From Salvia splendens (taxonomy: Eukaryota > Streptophyta > Magnoliopsida > Lamiales > Lamiaceae): 64,000 bases of DNA. The notes beneath the pieces are model-generated. The model worked only from the letters and a program-made list of their open reading frames with translations. It was not told the origin of the DNA and made no database searches. The stretch spans positions 39,074,076 to 39,138,075 of the forward strand of contig NC_056036.1 in the NCBI RefSeq assembly GCF_004379255.2, given 5' to 3'. This document shows positions 46,101-57,569 of this stretch, in pieces. Numbering within the stretch: position 1 is the first letter of the stretch; every line of letters begins with the position of its first letter. A program made the translations under genes and the position numbers.

Positions 46101-47896
46101 CAGCAGTTCTATATTCAAAAGTTGATGGGTTTTAAATTCTCCATCGAGTATAATTCTGGAGCGTCCAATAGGGTGGCTGATGCCCTATCTCGCCAGAACC
46201 CTGACGCTGACACGAAGAACGCGAAGCTTTTCCTCACCTTTGCTCACCCGGTTCCCCTGGTTTTGGCCATTATTCGTCGTGAAAATTCGACGCTACCAGA
46301 TCTGGTCGCCCTTCATTAAGCTGTCGCAGACAAGCGAGCTCCGACCCATATCTCCGTGACGGACGGGCTGTTGTATTTCAAGAACAGGCTGTTGTTGAGC
46401 CGTGATAATGCTGTTCGAAATGATATTTTAGAAGAATCCCATGGTTCCAAGGCTGCAGGACACCCAGGTGAAAAGCGAACTTCCTCACGTGTTGCTTCTT
46501 CTTTCTTCTGGCTGGGTATGTGCGCTGATGTACGTCGCTTTGTGGCTGCCTCCTCAGTTTGTCAGGTGACAAAATATATAACGGATAGACCGTCCGACTT
46601 GATTCAGCCACTCCCTATTCCAGACTCGGTATGGTCCGCAGCGTCAATGGACTTTATTGTGGGTTTGCCCAGTTCCCACGGATACACTGCCATTATGGTC
46701 ATCGTCGACCGCCTCTCTAAGTATGCTCATTTCAGTCCCTTGCCCATGGGTTTCGATGCTCCCAAAGTTGCCGGCTTATTCGTTAGCACTGTAGTGAAGC
46801 TGCACGGTTTCCCAGATAAGCTCCTTACCGACAGGGACCCCATATTTGTGAGTGACTTCTGGAAAGAGCTTTTGACTATGAGCGGAACGAAGCTCCAATT
46901 CACTACAGCTTATCATCCACAAACGGATGGCCAGTCGGAGGTGACGAACCGTACTTTGGAGCAGTATTTACGTGCTTTCACGTTCGAGCAACCGAAGAAA
47001 TGGTATGATTATCTTCCTTGGGATGCATTGGCTATGAATTGTAGCGTGAATATTAGCATTGGGATGTCACCTTTCAAATCCTTATACGGACGTGACCCGC
47101 CTAACTTGTTCGCGTCGCTGGCCTTGCCTGCGAAGAATGCAGCCGTGGTGGAGAGCTTGGGTGAGCGCACGGCTCTTTTGCGGACCTTAAAGTCGAACTT
47201 GCTGGCTGCACAGCAAAAAATGGCGGAGTATGCTAATAAACATCGCAAGCATGTTGAGTTTAATGTGGGTGATGATGTCCTGCTGCGCTTGCAGTCGTAC
47301 CGCCAGATTTCTGTGCTAAATTGGCAAGACGATACTATGGTCCATTCAAGATCATTGAACATATTGGCGCGGTTGCCTACTGCCTACAACTTCCACTTGA
47401 GAGTAGGATCCATGATGTCTTTCATGTTTCTCTACTCAAGCCATTTATTCCTCCACTGACAGATTCAGTACGTTCTCAGCTTCCACAGTCTTTCAACAAT
47501 TACTGCCCGGTCGATGTTCCAGTTCGTGCGATTGATGAGCGTGTGGTTCTGGTCCACGGGCTACCCCAGCATCAATGGTTAGTGCATTGGTCCGAAAATG
47601 CAGACATGCCTTCTTGGGAGTCGAAGGATGATTTGTTACGCCACTTTCCGTCTCTTAGCCTTGAGGACAAGGCTGTGCCTATGGAGGGGGGAGTTGATAG
47701 GGGACTCAACGACGTTATAATCCAAGACGAGGGGAACACGTTGCACGGGCAGCCCGAACCTCCTGCCACAGCCAATGTCAAGGTAGCTACGCAACTCAAG
47801 AAGCACGCCGCAAAGACGAAAGAGGTGCAACAGCCAAAGAAGGATCGCCCCAAGAGGAACGCCCCCATGCCGCCTCGCTACCGTGACTTCACGTGA
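43114..47896 (+). pseudogene. Gypsy gag-pol polyprotein with several lesions
   Basis: Gag starts MATSDTKSGDAA (43114), is frameshifted near 43235, and meets a TGA at 43452-43454. The long open stretch 43455-45953 covers the retrotransposon gag domain (SSWLTYWEDNCKHKTWDEFL), a protease-like VLIDGGSTHNFI, and reverse transcriptase (FCVDYRALN; VFDDILVYS active site). RNase H (IERDASDFGIG) is followed by a TGA at 45951. A TAA at 46317 precedes the integrase, which has an H2C2-like zinc region, DFIVGLP, LTDRDPIF and YHPQTDGQSE. A frameshift near 47310 leads to the GPF module ([12 protein letters not shown]) and a chromodomain-like [15 protein letters not shown]. The tail [10 protein letters not shown]...RDFT ends inside the 3' LTR. 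In total about three stops and two frameshifts; not functional. Confidence 0.93.
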
Positions 47897-49062
47897 CATT
47901 AGAGATAGCAGATCTTTTATTATTTTTTGCCTTATTTAATTTCCCTATTTTTGGATATTTTTGCTTAGAATATTATTATTAAATCTTTTCGGGTTTTCTT
48001 CTTGATTCTTTCCCGAATCATAGAGTCGAATCAAGCAGGGTCCGGACTCTATATATAGAGTCCATTAGAGCATCTCCAATAACCGGCGTCACCACCGCGA
48101 CGCCGATTTTTCGCCCACACCAGTTTGACGCCGAACCATTGGAACCGGCGTGGGCGAAATCGGCGTCAAAATCGGCGTCGCCATGCCGATTCCCGCGCTG
48201 ACGCCGGTTCCGACGCCGATCCTCACGGGCGCCATTGTGCGTCCCGGATCGGCGCCAAACCGGCGTCAAATTTTTAATTTTTTTTTTAATTCGAATTTTA
48301 AAAATTCGAATTTTAAAAAAAATTAAAAATACTATTTATTTATGAAAATTGTTTTTAATATTTAAAAACAATTTTTACAAATAAATTTATACAAGAAATT
48401 CGTAATAGCCCATATATATTTAATGGGCTTGCGAATTATGAAACCATTCTAGGTTGTCTCTCTTTTATAGAGACATCCTTGAACGTTTTATGTTTCACAT
48501 TTGATGTGGGACAAAAATCATTCTAGGTTGTCTCTCTTTTATAGAGACATCCTTGAATGTTTTATGTTACCATATAGAAATATTGTACTTTTTTAATTGT
48601 ACTTTTTAATTTTTGTACTTTTTTTAAATTATTGTACTTTTTTTTAAAATTAATGTACTTTCTGAATTTTAATAGTATTATTCGAATTTCCCGTATTTGT
48701 CTCGTAAATTAAATTCCGTATGTTGATACAAGTGTAAATTAAATTATATAATTGTTATTAGTGATGTGGATAGGTAGTGTGAAGGCTATGTGAGGGCTAT
48801 TTGATGTCCAGTTGATGTGGCAAGCTGATGTGGCAGGAGAATTGTAGTGCTGATGATGTGGCAGTGTGAAGGCTATTTGATGGCTATTTGACGTCCGTGC
48901 TTATTGGAGATGCTCTTAGAGAGTCAAAATTATCGAGAATTAAGAAATAAAAATATCTTCTTCTCGAAACCGTGTGTTTGGAACCCTAGTTGCTGTTAGG
49001 GTTTGTACCTATTTTTGTTATAATTTGTGTGCTCTTGAATCGGTAGAATTGGAGTTCTATCA
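47695..49062 (+). repeat. 3' LTR of the gypsy element, split by a MITE
   Basis: This has the same termini as the 5' LTR, with the 848-bp MITE 48068-48915 inserted at TTA. The 20-bp palindrome is at 48044-48063, two bases before the insertion TSD. Removing the MITE and one TTA leaves 517 bp, exactly the length of the 5' LTR. Confidence 0.95.
48068..48915. mobile_element. Harbinger-type MITE in the gypsy 3' LTR
   Basis: The 848-bp element has TTA on both sides (48065-48067, 48916-48918) and ends GAGCATCTCCAATAA, a perfect inverted repeat of about 15 bp. The left arm iterates CGGCGTC/GACGCCG words. The right arm (about 48580-48900) is the reverse complement of the left arm of the transposase element at 24539, including the TTTGTACTTTTT, GTCTCGTAAATTAAATTCCG and GATGTGGCA blocks. 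It also holds a 50-bp direct repeat (CATTCTAGGTTGTCTCTCTT at about 48451 and 48520). Confidence 0.93.
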
Positions 49063-49312
49063 AAGAGATTATCATATTGTCGCCTAATTCGCTTGTTATA
49101 TAATAGATATAATCTGATGCTGAAATCGAAAATATGAAACTAGTTAGTAGTTTACCCATTCTCAAAAAAATATAATTATTTGAACCGGTCATACAAGTAT
49201 TAATTTCCTTAATAACTTCCAATCCATACAAAATGAATTACTACAACAAAACTACTAATATTGATTATCAATTATTGAAGCGGTCACGCATAAAAATAAC
49301 CACCAATTAGTC

Positions 49313-49870
49313 TCACCATGTGATCCGATCAACTGCCACTGCTGCGGAGATCCCAAATATTTTCGTTAGTTTGTTACCCCTTCCAATAACTTTGTCTCTA
49401 ATTACTTTCGAGCCCACAACTTGTTGGCAATTACGGATGCAGTCCGTCGCAGCAAGAAGAAGATCATACGTCGCCGTTTGGTACTCTCCCTCTTTCACTT
49501 CGCCGAGCCCACTGTAGAGCGACCCTATGGCCCAATCATACGACGATTTGCATTGTTTGAGTGCTGCCTTCAATTTCGGATTTGTGCTGTTCTTCCTCAG
49601 TAGGCTTCTGATGTGGCGGCGCGTGCGCTTCGATCTTGAGATTCCCGATTTCATGATTTCGACCGAGAGATCGTACATGTTTCTTGCCGAGGCTACTCTT
49701 GGTTCGCCTTCAAGTGTTTTGTAGCACATTTTGACGTCGTAGTTTTTCTCGACACTGGCGCAGATTTCCTTGATCAACGGAGACGAAGAGGCGGCGTGGG
49801 GGGTTGAGAATAAGAGTAAAATGAAGGGTACGAAGAAGATGATGAGAGTTGATGAAATTGAAGAAGACAT
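49313..49870 (-). CDS. PMEI-like protein, tandem copy 2
   Basis: A 185-aa paralog of the gene at 41802 on the same strand. The ATG at 49870 (MSSSISSTLIIFFVPF) is chosen because it matches the start of copy 1 and begins a signal peptide; an upstream in-frame ATG at 49975 would add 35 residues that break this. Cys pattern: ICASVEKNYDVKMC, QCKSSYDWAIG, TDCIRNC. Compared with copy 1 it has the same length and no gaps of note. A TATATATG motif lies about 70 bp upstream. Flanking sequence on both sides (GAAGCGGTCA near 49273 versus GAACCGGTCA near 41743) shows that gene and flanks were duplicated together before the gypsy element inserted between them. Confidence 0.87.
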   Translation of the reverse strand: MSSSISSTLIIFFVPFILLLFSTPHAASSSPLIKEICASVEKNYDVKMCYKTLEGEPRVASARNMYDLSVEIMKSGISRSKRTRRHIRSLLRKNSTNPKLKAALKQCKSSYDWAIGSLYSGLGEVKEGEYQTATYDLLLAATDCIRNCQQVVGSKVIRDKVIGRGNKLTKIFGISAAVAVDRITW

Positions 49871-49975
49871 TGTTGTTTTAGGGTGAGAGATTTTTGGTCT
49901 TGTACAAGTTGTAGTAGTGATGGGTGGTTTCATTTCATATATAGGGGTCACTACCATTATTAAATTTAATTGCAT

Positions 49976-51178
49976 AAAATTAGGAAAGTATTAATAATTG
50001 AAGATGTATGAACACGAGTAAAAATATTGAATCATGGTATTAAATAGAAATATAATACTAACCTTTATGAATTGAAAAAAATAAAATTAATGTAGTTTGT
50101 TGTGAAGTTGTGATTTTGTTAAAAGTGAAGTTGGCATATGCAATGTAGGAGTGGTTAAAATGTCAATGGCCTTAAATATGCAAGGTAGGAATATGTAAGA
50201 AATGGCATGTGCAGTGTAGGAGTAATTATGGCGCATATGGAATATAGGAGAAATGATGAACATATGCATTCTAGGATGTTGACTGTTGAGTATGGAATGC
50301 CGGCTAGTATTTATTTTTATTTCGTAATAAATTTAATTTTTTTGTTTGATTAATGCATGATTTTCCGATAATTAATCTTTGGATGGGTGAAGAATATGTC
50401 AAACCAAATTTTCGGCAGCTATTGAGTTTTGATTTACCAAAATTTTCAATTTAAAATAGTTATAATTTTATTATGGAAGGGGAGCTCTTATGGAGAGAAA
50501 TCATATGTTGGCCTTTGATAGGCTTGAAGATGATATATCAAATTTTTTATAATATCCGTCGAAGAAAGGCAAATAATTAGAATGCATATATTTAAAAAGT
50601 AAGCATTCCTTTTAAAATAGCTTAAAAGTTTAAAATCATAAATGTTCTTCATTTATTTGCATTATAAATACATGGCAAATTGTCATAAATATTAGTAGTA
50701 AATTTGTACACAACAAATAGTCAATATTTTTTTAATTTACAGACATTCACCAAAATTAGTCTATATCTATTCATGTTTTGAAAAATTTCTCTAACGAGAT
50801 ATGAAAAAAGCTTAATCATAAATGTTCCCCATTTATTTGCATTATAGATAAATGGGCAATTGTCATAAATATTACTTGTAATAAATTTGTCTATGAAAAA
50901 TAGTCTCTTATTTTATTTTGAGTTGTCCACCAAAATTAATCTTTATATAGGTCTCATTTCTGTTAAAAATACTTCAACAACTTTTTTTATCTCTATCTCT
51001 TTTACTCACTCCACATTTTATGTTGAAACTCGTGACGTCCACAATTAAGACTATTTTTTTGTTAATAAAAATAGATTAAAATTTGGTCAAATTTTAATAT
51101 GTCCTCCAACTTTAAAATCACCAGTAAATACCATGAAATTTACATTTATTCGCAATTATCCAACTACGAAAAAATTAG
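49976..51178. other. Intergenic with a diverged direct repeat
   Basis: A block at about 50628-50735 (AATCATAAATGTTCTTCATTTATTTGCATTATA) recurs at about 50811-50915 with substitutions, each followed by CAAATAGTC/AAAATAGTC and a CCACCAAAATTA-type segment. Otherwise AT-rich; no gene is recognised. Confidence 0.6.
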
Positions 51179-52077
51179 GAGAAAATATTCTATGGACTAG
51201 GCATACCAAGGTGGATATATGATGTGGCATGCCCCAATAATAATATTTGGACAAATGGAATTCACACTCCAGCTGGAAGAAATACACTCCCACGCAGTTA
51301 ACAGCACAAATTCTTAAATATGGAAACTTTGAATGCCCATATATAAACCATACATAACTTAAATCTTTCATCAATTTTCAAATCAATTAAAAAAAAGAGT
51401 TTTCATTGCTATCAATGGAGTTCAAAGATTCGCCACTTTTTTTATTTTCTTCGTTTATAATATATACACTGGCGTAGTATATATACGCATTAAAGATCCA
51501 ATTTTTATGACTTAAATCACCCATTAATTATCTTCCAAATAAATTAAAATAATTCAATACTACTAAAATAATACTAGTACCCTTTATTATATTAGATTTG
51601 AATTATGTATAGTTTAATATGAACTCAGACAATTAAAATACTACTATTATTAGGTTTAAATTAAAAAGTCACAATCTTATTCTTATGCCATTAACATGAT
51701 ATTATACTAGGTTAAAAAATGATCATAAAACCAAGAAGATAAAACTTTAACAAAGCTACATGTAGAATTCAAAATACTTAATTATAAAAGAACAATTATA
51801 AAACAAAGAAAATAAAAAAAGTGGCGAATCTTTGAACTCCATTGATGGCAATGAAAACTCTTTTTTTAATTGATTTGAAAAATGATGAGAGATTTAAGTT
51901 ATGTATGGTTTATATATGGGCATTCAAAGTTTCCATATTCAAGAATTTGTGCTGTTAACTGCGTGGGAGTGTGTTTCTTCCAGCTGGAGTGTGAATTCCA
52001 TTTGTCCAAATATTATTAATGGGGCATACCACATCATATATCCACCTTGGTATACCTACTCCATGGAATATTTTCTC
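51179..52077. mobile_element. Mutator-like element with ~270-bp terminal inverted repeats
   Basis: The 899-bp element has an exact 9-bp TSD AAAAATTAG (51170-51178 and 52078-52086). Ends are GAGAAAATATTC on both sides. The inverted arms (51179-51450 and 51806-52077) match over their whole length with scattered substitutions, and a 355-bp AT-rich loop separates them. No transposase is present. A transcript would form a very long hairpin. It lies just downstream of the KJC1-like gene (stop at 52268). Confidence 0.9.
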
Positions 52078-52267
52078 AAAAATTAGGTCGTCTATCTGTA
52101 ATATATTGTGATATTCCTATGTTTTGATATGGTGGATGCAACGTAACATACGAAGCGATTTATTCCAACCATAAAATACACCTTCTTGAACAGATATGAA
52201 TAATTGATCTAGAAAAGGAAATTCAATATGTCACATAATTAGTATACATGAGCTTTGGCAGAAGATC

Positions 52268-55200
52268 TCACAATATGATTTCCTCTTGAACACTGACATT
52301 CATAGTCTTGTTTGGAAGAACAATGCTGTTGATCACCACCACTTCATCCTCCACTGTCACCGATTCACCTGTTTCAACAACTTGTTCATGAGCTATGGAT
52401 GCAAAATGAGAGAAGGAGATAAAGCTTGTTCAACGGAAGGTGAACGTACCTAGAATGGTGACCCCAAGCTTCGCGTTGTGGTCTCCCGAGGCCTGAAAAA
52501 CGTAAGATAAACGTTATAATTTTGCTGCAAAGAGTAAGAAACGCGCGAAGGACCTCTTTCAACGCGGCCAAGACAAATAAAATACGGAAATTAAAAGAGG
52601 TAGATGTTGAAAGTAACAGCAGACCTAGGCTGCTTATTGCTGAGAAAAATGTCGAATACAGTCTTAGACTTACCTGGACTCTTGACCACCTTCCGATCGA
52701 AGATTTCCATCCAACGATCGCATGAATCACCACTGCGTTTTCCTAATAATGATACGATAGCTGAGTTTATATATTCAGATATGCATATTTTATCGCTAAA
52801 TTTGAGCGACTAGTACCTTGATTTCGACATCATCAAGAATAATGCAGTTGACAAGCCTCACACCAGCTCCGATCCTAGCATTAGCTGAAATCGAAGCATT
52901 GGGACCGATCTGTTTCAAATAAAAGAATGCTGAATCAGAAACGACAGAGTATGCATACATTTTACTCATAACACTAAATTACAGCCGACCTTAGCAGTTG
53001 GATGGACTTTTGCTGATGGATGAATATAAACGTTGCCAGAAATTGCAGCATTCTTCGTGCCATCTCCACTAGCCAAGAGATCTGGTGAGGTGCGCCTGAA
53101 TTGGGCGAGGTACAATCCTGAGCATTTCAGGGACATTCTGCACGACACCATGTCACATGAGATAGGATCCAAAGGTACAAGAGTAGTGGAAGAGGAAGAA
53201 GTAAATATACATTTATAGCTCACCCGGGAGTTTTGATTTGTTCCCAGTAATCTGTGGTTTCGTACACATAAAACTGTTTTTTTCCAGCAAGTGGTGATAG
53301 AATGTCCTGATCCAGTCTTACAAAATCTGATGGGAGACTTCTGTTTATACATCGGTCATCAGAAACGAAGATCAACAGATTCTCTAGCCACACAATGTAA
53401 ATGTAGAAGCAAATTTTGTGCATTTTTTCATGAAAAGGTTTAAAATAAAAAAGTATTGGATTAATCTAAGAACGTTTCAACTAGCTGCATAGTACAGACA
53501 TTCTACCTGTTTGCTGGTTGAAGTGCTTCAAAACTGGATACACGCCTTAAGGTAGCTGAAATTTGAACATCGACTAAATTAGAACATACGCCTCGTTATA
53601 ATAGTTTTTTATGCAAAAAGATAAAAATAAGATTTTAAGAGTGATTCACATTCTTATTAAATGAGTAGAGTACTTCCTTCAGGTTCGATATATTATGATT
53701 CAGATATTTTAGACTTATACATCAAGTCATCAACCTTTGTTAAACATGTATAAAAACATGTCAAGAACAACGAAGTTCACAAAGTAAAATTCAAAACTGC
53801 CAATAGCTAATAGGATCGCATTTTCAGGCGACTTAATAAAGCAAACCAAAATAGAATGTCTACAGTCATAGCCATTATAATAAAGAACTCAGGGTAACGC
53901 TTACCTCGGTCTTTTCTTTGGGAGGACACGCCTTGAATGGCCGTAAAGATGTCAGGGGTAAATATATAAACCCCACAGTTGATACGGTCACTCACCTGTT
54001 TAATATAGAGTTGAGAAAGTTATGATGTGACCGAGCATACATCCATTACATTAGCGAAATGGGAGCAGACAGTAACCCAATCTTAGAACAGACACGTACA
54101 AAAGTTTCAGGCTTCTCTGTGTAGTGCAACAATTCATTTGTAACGGGATCAGCTACAAGTTCCCCAAACTGGTTTGCTGACTCTGGAGAAACCTGCACAA
54201 GGCATAAGGAAAGCATCAGCCTCTATTGTATAGTGAATTCGTAGTTAAGAAGGATGAAGATTTATTAACTAGAGGTGCTGACCTTGATCACCAAAATGGT
54301 TCCCATCCCACGGTAGCTCATGTGAGCCTCTGCACAATCAACCAAAAACTCAATATGCATAAAAAAGAACATCATATGCTTACTATATACATAGGTGATT
54401 TCAGGCCTGTAATGCACTAGATAAATAGCTAATTTTTAATGAGTGGCAAACTGAAATTTTACCTAGCATCTCTGCAAGAGGAAAACTGCAGCAAACATCA
54501 CAATTCAGCAAAAAGATGTGTGACTGCAAGGTCGAATACACATCTATTAACAACATTGTCAAGCAGTGTATAAACTAAAGTTAGCAACAAGAAAATGGAG
54601 TTAGAATAATAACCGGGCTCTCTTCCATGATTTGATCCCTGAAGTTATAAAGTCCGCCTGCTGAACCATGTGGCTTATCCTCTTTCAGGTATCTAAAAAT
54701 TCCAACACAACAAACAACCAAAAGGTCACAAACAAAGCTTTGGAAATGGGGAAAAGAGACAATCTTATATAGCAGTGGAAGTACCTGACAGGAACTCTGA
54801 GCTCATTAGATATCGAAGAGACGAACAGTGCGAATTCACGCTCCTCATAGAAACCAATAAGGTAGATCTGTGCTAGATTCGGTATCTAACATGAACAACA
54901 TACGCTAAATGAGTTAGTCAACCTCTCACCTCCACAATAATGAAGAAGCTAAGACATTTCTTTTCCTTTTTTCATTTTCACATACTCTCAACTTCATCAA
55001 TTCCACAAGTCAAAATCAACAATATAATGAAGAAGCTAAGACAATGGCCAATGCACATTAAAGCATACCCTTTTACAAGCAGATATAGGATGATTAACCA
55101 TCGGCTGTCCAGCCAATGGGAAAAGGGGCTTCGGAGTATTAAGTGACAATGGCCTAAATCTGGTCCCTGCATTTCCAAAACCATCACCAAGCAATCAAGA

Positions 55201-55424
55201 AACAGGATTAAAGCTCTCATTATTCCCCAAAAATCTTAGCTTTCTCTTCTAACAAACTAACAGAATCAACAACATGACTATTGAAAAATATAATTAAATC
55301 ACAATTACACAAGAATCAGACATTGGTGATCATTATCAAGTAAGAATGAAAATCAAAAGATGTTACCTTTAGTTGGGCCACCCACCATGATCACAGCCAC
55401 CACTCTCTCTTCTGAACCACCCAT
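52268..55424 (-). CDS. KJC1: GDP-mannose pyrophosphorylase-like, alpha type (KJC1-like)
   Basis: Mannose-1-phosphate guanylyltransferase alpha family. In Arabidopsis KJC1/KJC2 stimulate the VTC1 enzyme that makes GDP-mannose for glucomannan, ascorbate and glycoproteins, in the cytosol. Fifteen exons join in frame to 415 codons: 55424-55367, 55166-55069, 54885-54785, 54692-54614, 54523-54463, 54329-54283, 54192-54100, 53995-53905, 53555-53507, 53340-53224, 53137-52990, 52909-52817, 52742-52674, 52492-52450, 52368-52268. The nucleotidyltransferase domain starts with [15 protein letters not shown] (12-25), whose PTK insertion marks the alpha/regulatory subgroup. [27 protein letters not shown] and [10 protein letters not shown] follow. 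The C-terminal hexapeptide beta-helix has [17 protein letters not shown] and [14 protein letters not shown]. All borders are GT-AG and no lesion is seen. Confidence 0.92.
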
Positions 55425-56165
55425 TTTCCAACACCAGAGAAAGAAAACCAAAAAGATAAGACCCAATAAAACCAGATCTCTATACTCAGCTATAAATTCC
55501 CAGATTAGATCAACAATAGAACTTAGAAGTAGTACATAAAATAATCAATTTGCTAAAAATCACGTGATAATTTCCAGCATCACAGTAACAGGACAAGAAA
55601 TGCTGAACCAATCATGTGAGCTGAAAACGGTAATAGTAAAAGATTGGTTCAAGATTGAGTGAACAAATCAAAATCTAAACAGAGTTGAAGAGTGAGTAAA
55701 TATGCGAGTCAGGTAATTTTGGAGTAGGGGTGGGGGTGGATATGAGTTCGGTGGCAAGTTTCCACCTCAAATTTCACGAGAGATAGAGATATGGGGTGGC
55801 ACTTTGCTTGCATGAAGGGTAGCCTAATACAAGGAATGAATGCTTCAGAGATAAGGTATGGTGTCATTCAAAGGGATCAATTTCAATATATTTACATTTT
55901 TTAAGAATATTCTTTGGTGATTTCTTTTATACTGTAACTCGAATTGAAAACCATTGAAGGGCTGAAAATCGAATTATTGGAGAACTAGCTACGTCACCAA
56001 TGGGTAAACAATTATTGAAGTTTGACTAAACTAAAAATTGGGTCAGATCCAGAAAATTAAAAAGTGGTGGTTGTATTAAAAAAATGAAATTTGATTTCAT
56101 TTCATTTATGTATGCATTTATTTATCTCAATGAAAATAGACTTTTTTGTCTTTATTTTTTCTTGT
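55425..56165. other. 5' flank of the KJC1-like gene
   Basis: Leader and promoter region on the minus strand. I see purine-rich leader-like sequence next to the ATG and no convincing single TATA box, no element termini and no other gene. Confidence 0.5.
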
Positions 56166-56784
56166 GGCTCCGTTTAGTACACGGAATTGGAATTGGAATT
56201 GGAATTGGAATTGGAATTGGGATTCTATGGAATTGAATTATATATTTGGTAAAATGAGAATTGATATGAAATCAAATTGGTATGTTTGATAAATATACAC
56301 ACAGTGCACATACTACACACATTTCACATATTTCACACACTACACACACTTCTCACACTACACAATTACACACAATACACACACTACACATATTTCACAC
56401 ACTACACACATTTCACATATTTTACACATTTCACACACTACACATACTTCACACACTACAGACACTTCACTCACTACACACATTTCACACAGTTCAAATG
56501 TGTGGTGTGTGAAATATGCATAGTGTGTGTGAACTGTGTGTAGTGTGTGAAATGTGTGAAGTATGTGTAGTGTGTGAAGTGTGTGAAATGTATGTAGCGT
56601 GTTAAATGTGTGTAGTGTGTGTAGTACGTATAGTGCGTGAAGTGTGTGAAATTGTGTAGTGTGTGAAATGTGTGTATTGTGTGAAGTGTGTGTAGTGTGA
56701 AATGTGTGAAATTGTGTAGTGCGTGAAATGTGTGTAGTGTGTGAAATATGCGTAGTGTGTGAAATGTGTGAAGTGTGTGTAGTG

Positions 56785-57564
56785 TGTTAGTATGCCTTGA
56801 ATCTGTATAGGATTTGAGATCCAATCTGAAATCTGTAGCCATAATCTAAAAACACTCTGAATAAAATCTGTTCTCCGTTTCCTGCCCATGGACGTAGCCA
56901 ACAACATTAGTGAACCATGTAAATCTGTGTCTTCTTTACGTTTCTGTTTACCTCGATTACACAATTACTCTATTCTGTCACAACAAATTGATATCTAGAG
57001 CTTAGTTTTTGAACTAGGGTTTTGAATTCCGCATCTGTTAGGGTTTCTGTGTTAATCGATCAGGATGTTTGCTCTGAACGTGAAGGTCGACAAATTCACT
57101 GGGAGAAATAGTTTCGGTTTATGGCAAATCTCAGGTAAGGGAGGAGAAGTATGTTCGTCTGCAAGGTGAATTAGGTTTATGGCAAATCTGAGGCAAGGAA
57201 GGAGAAGTCTGTTTGTCTGGGATTGTAATGATGCGTCTGCAATGGAGAATTCAAGTCAAGATGGAGATTTGTTAGTATGCCTTGAATATGTATAGATAAT
57301 GTTTCCTAATTGGGATAGGATTATGTTTCTGAATTAGGATAGGATCTCATGTGTGCCTATTTATATGGGAGTAGGGTACATTATTCTACGATCTGAGATC
57401 CAATATGAAATTTGTAGCCATAATCCGAAAACAGTCTGAATAAAACCTGTTCTCCGTTTCCTGCCCGTGGACGTAGCCAACAACGTTCGTGAACCACGTA
57501 AATCTGTGTCTTCTTTACGTTTCTATTTGTCTCGATTACACAATTGCTCTATTCTGTCACAACA
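56785..57564 (+). mobile_element. Miniature Ty1-copia element (two LTRs, no pol)
   Basis: LTRs 56785-56995 (211 bp, internally deleted) and 57270-57564 (295 bp) begin TGTTAGTATGCCTTGAAT and end CACAACA. A primer-binding-like TTGATATCTAGAGC follows the first LTR, and a polypurine-like CAAGATGGAGAT precedes the second. The 274-bp interior keeps a gag start (MFALNVKVDKFTGRNSFGLW) and nothing else. It is the same LTR family as the solo LTR at 1040-1364. Confidence 0.88.
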
Positions 57565-57569
57565 AACCT

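Larger units (their letters stand above)
42539..49062 (+). mobile_element. Full-length Ty3-gypsy chromovirus retrotransposon
   Basis: This 6524-bp element is flanked by the exact TSD AAGAG (42534-42538 and 49063-49067). LTRs are 42539-43055 (517 bp) and 47695-49062 (1368 bp, enlarged by an 848-bp MITE plus its 3-bp TSD; 517 bp without them). LTR ends are TGATAG...CTATCA. A primer-binding-like ATTGGTGCTTCCATTGA follows the 5' LTR, and a purine tract (GGAGGGGGGAG) precedes the 3' LTR. By eye the LTRs differ at about 16 of 517 sites, so the insertion is not very recent. Confidence 0.95.

Noticed and set aside
47572..47899. Minus-strand frames in the gypsy LTR (also at 42485-42743)
   Set aside because: Complements of the LTR-encoded polyprotein tail; repeated only because LTRs are repeated.
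51156..52086. Two similar short frames (about 60-72 codons), one in each arm
   Set aside because: They are the two arms of the inverted repeat; similarity comes from the TIR, not from two genes.
56277..56964. Open frames rich in His, Thr, Tyr (several, both strands)
   Set aside because: They are translations of the CACACTACACATTTCA-like minisatellite; no family resemblance, and the same array is open in several frames.
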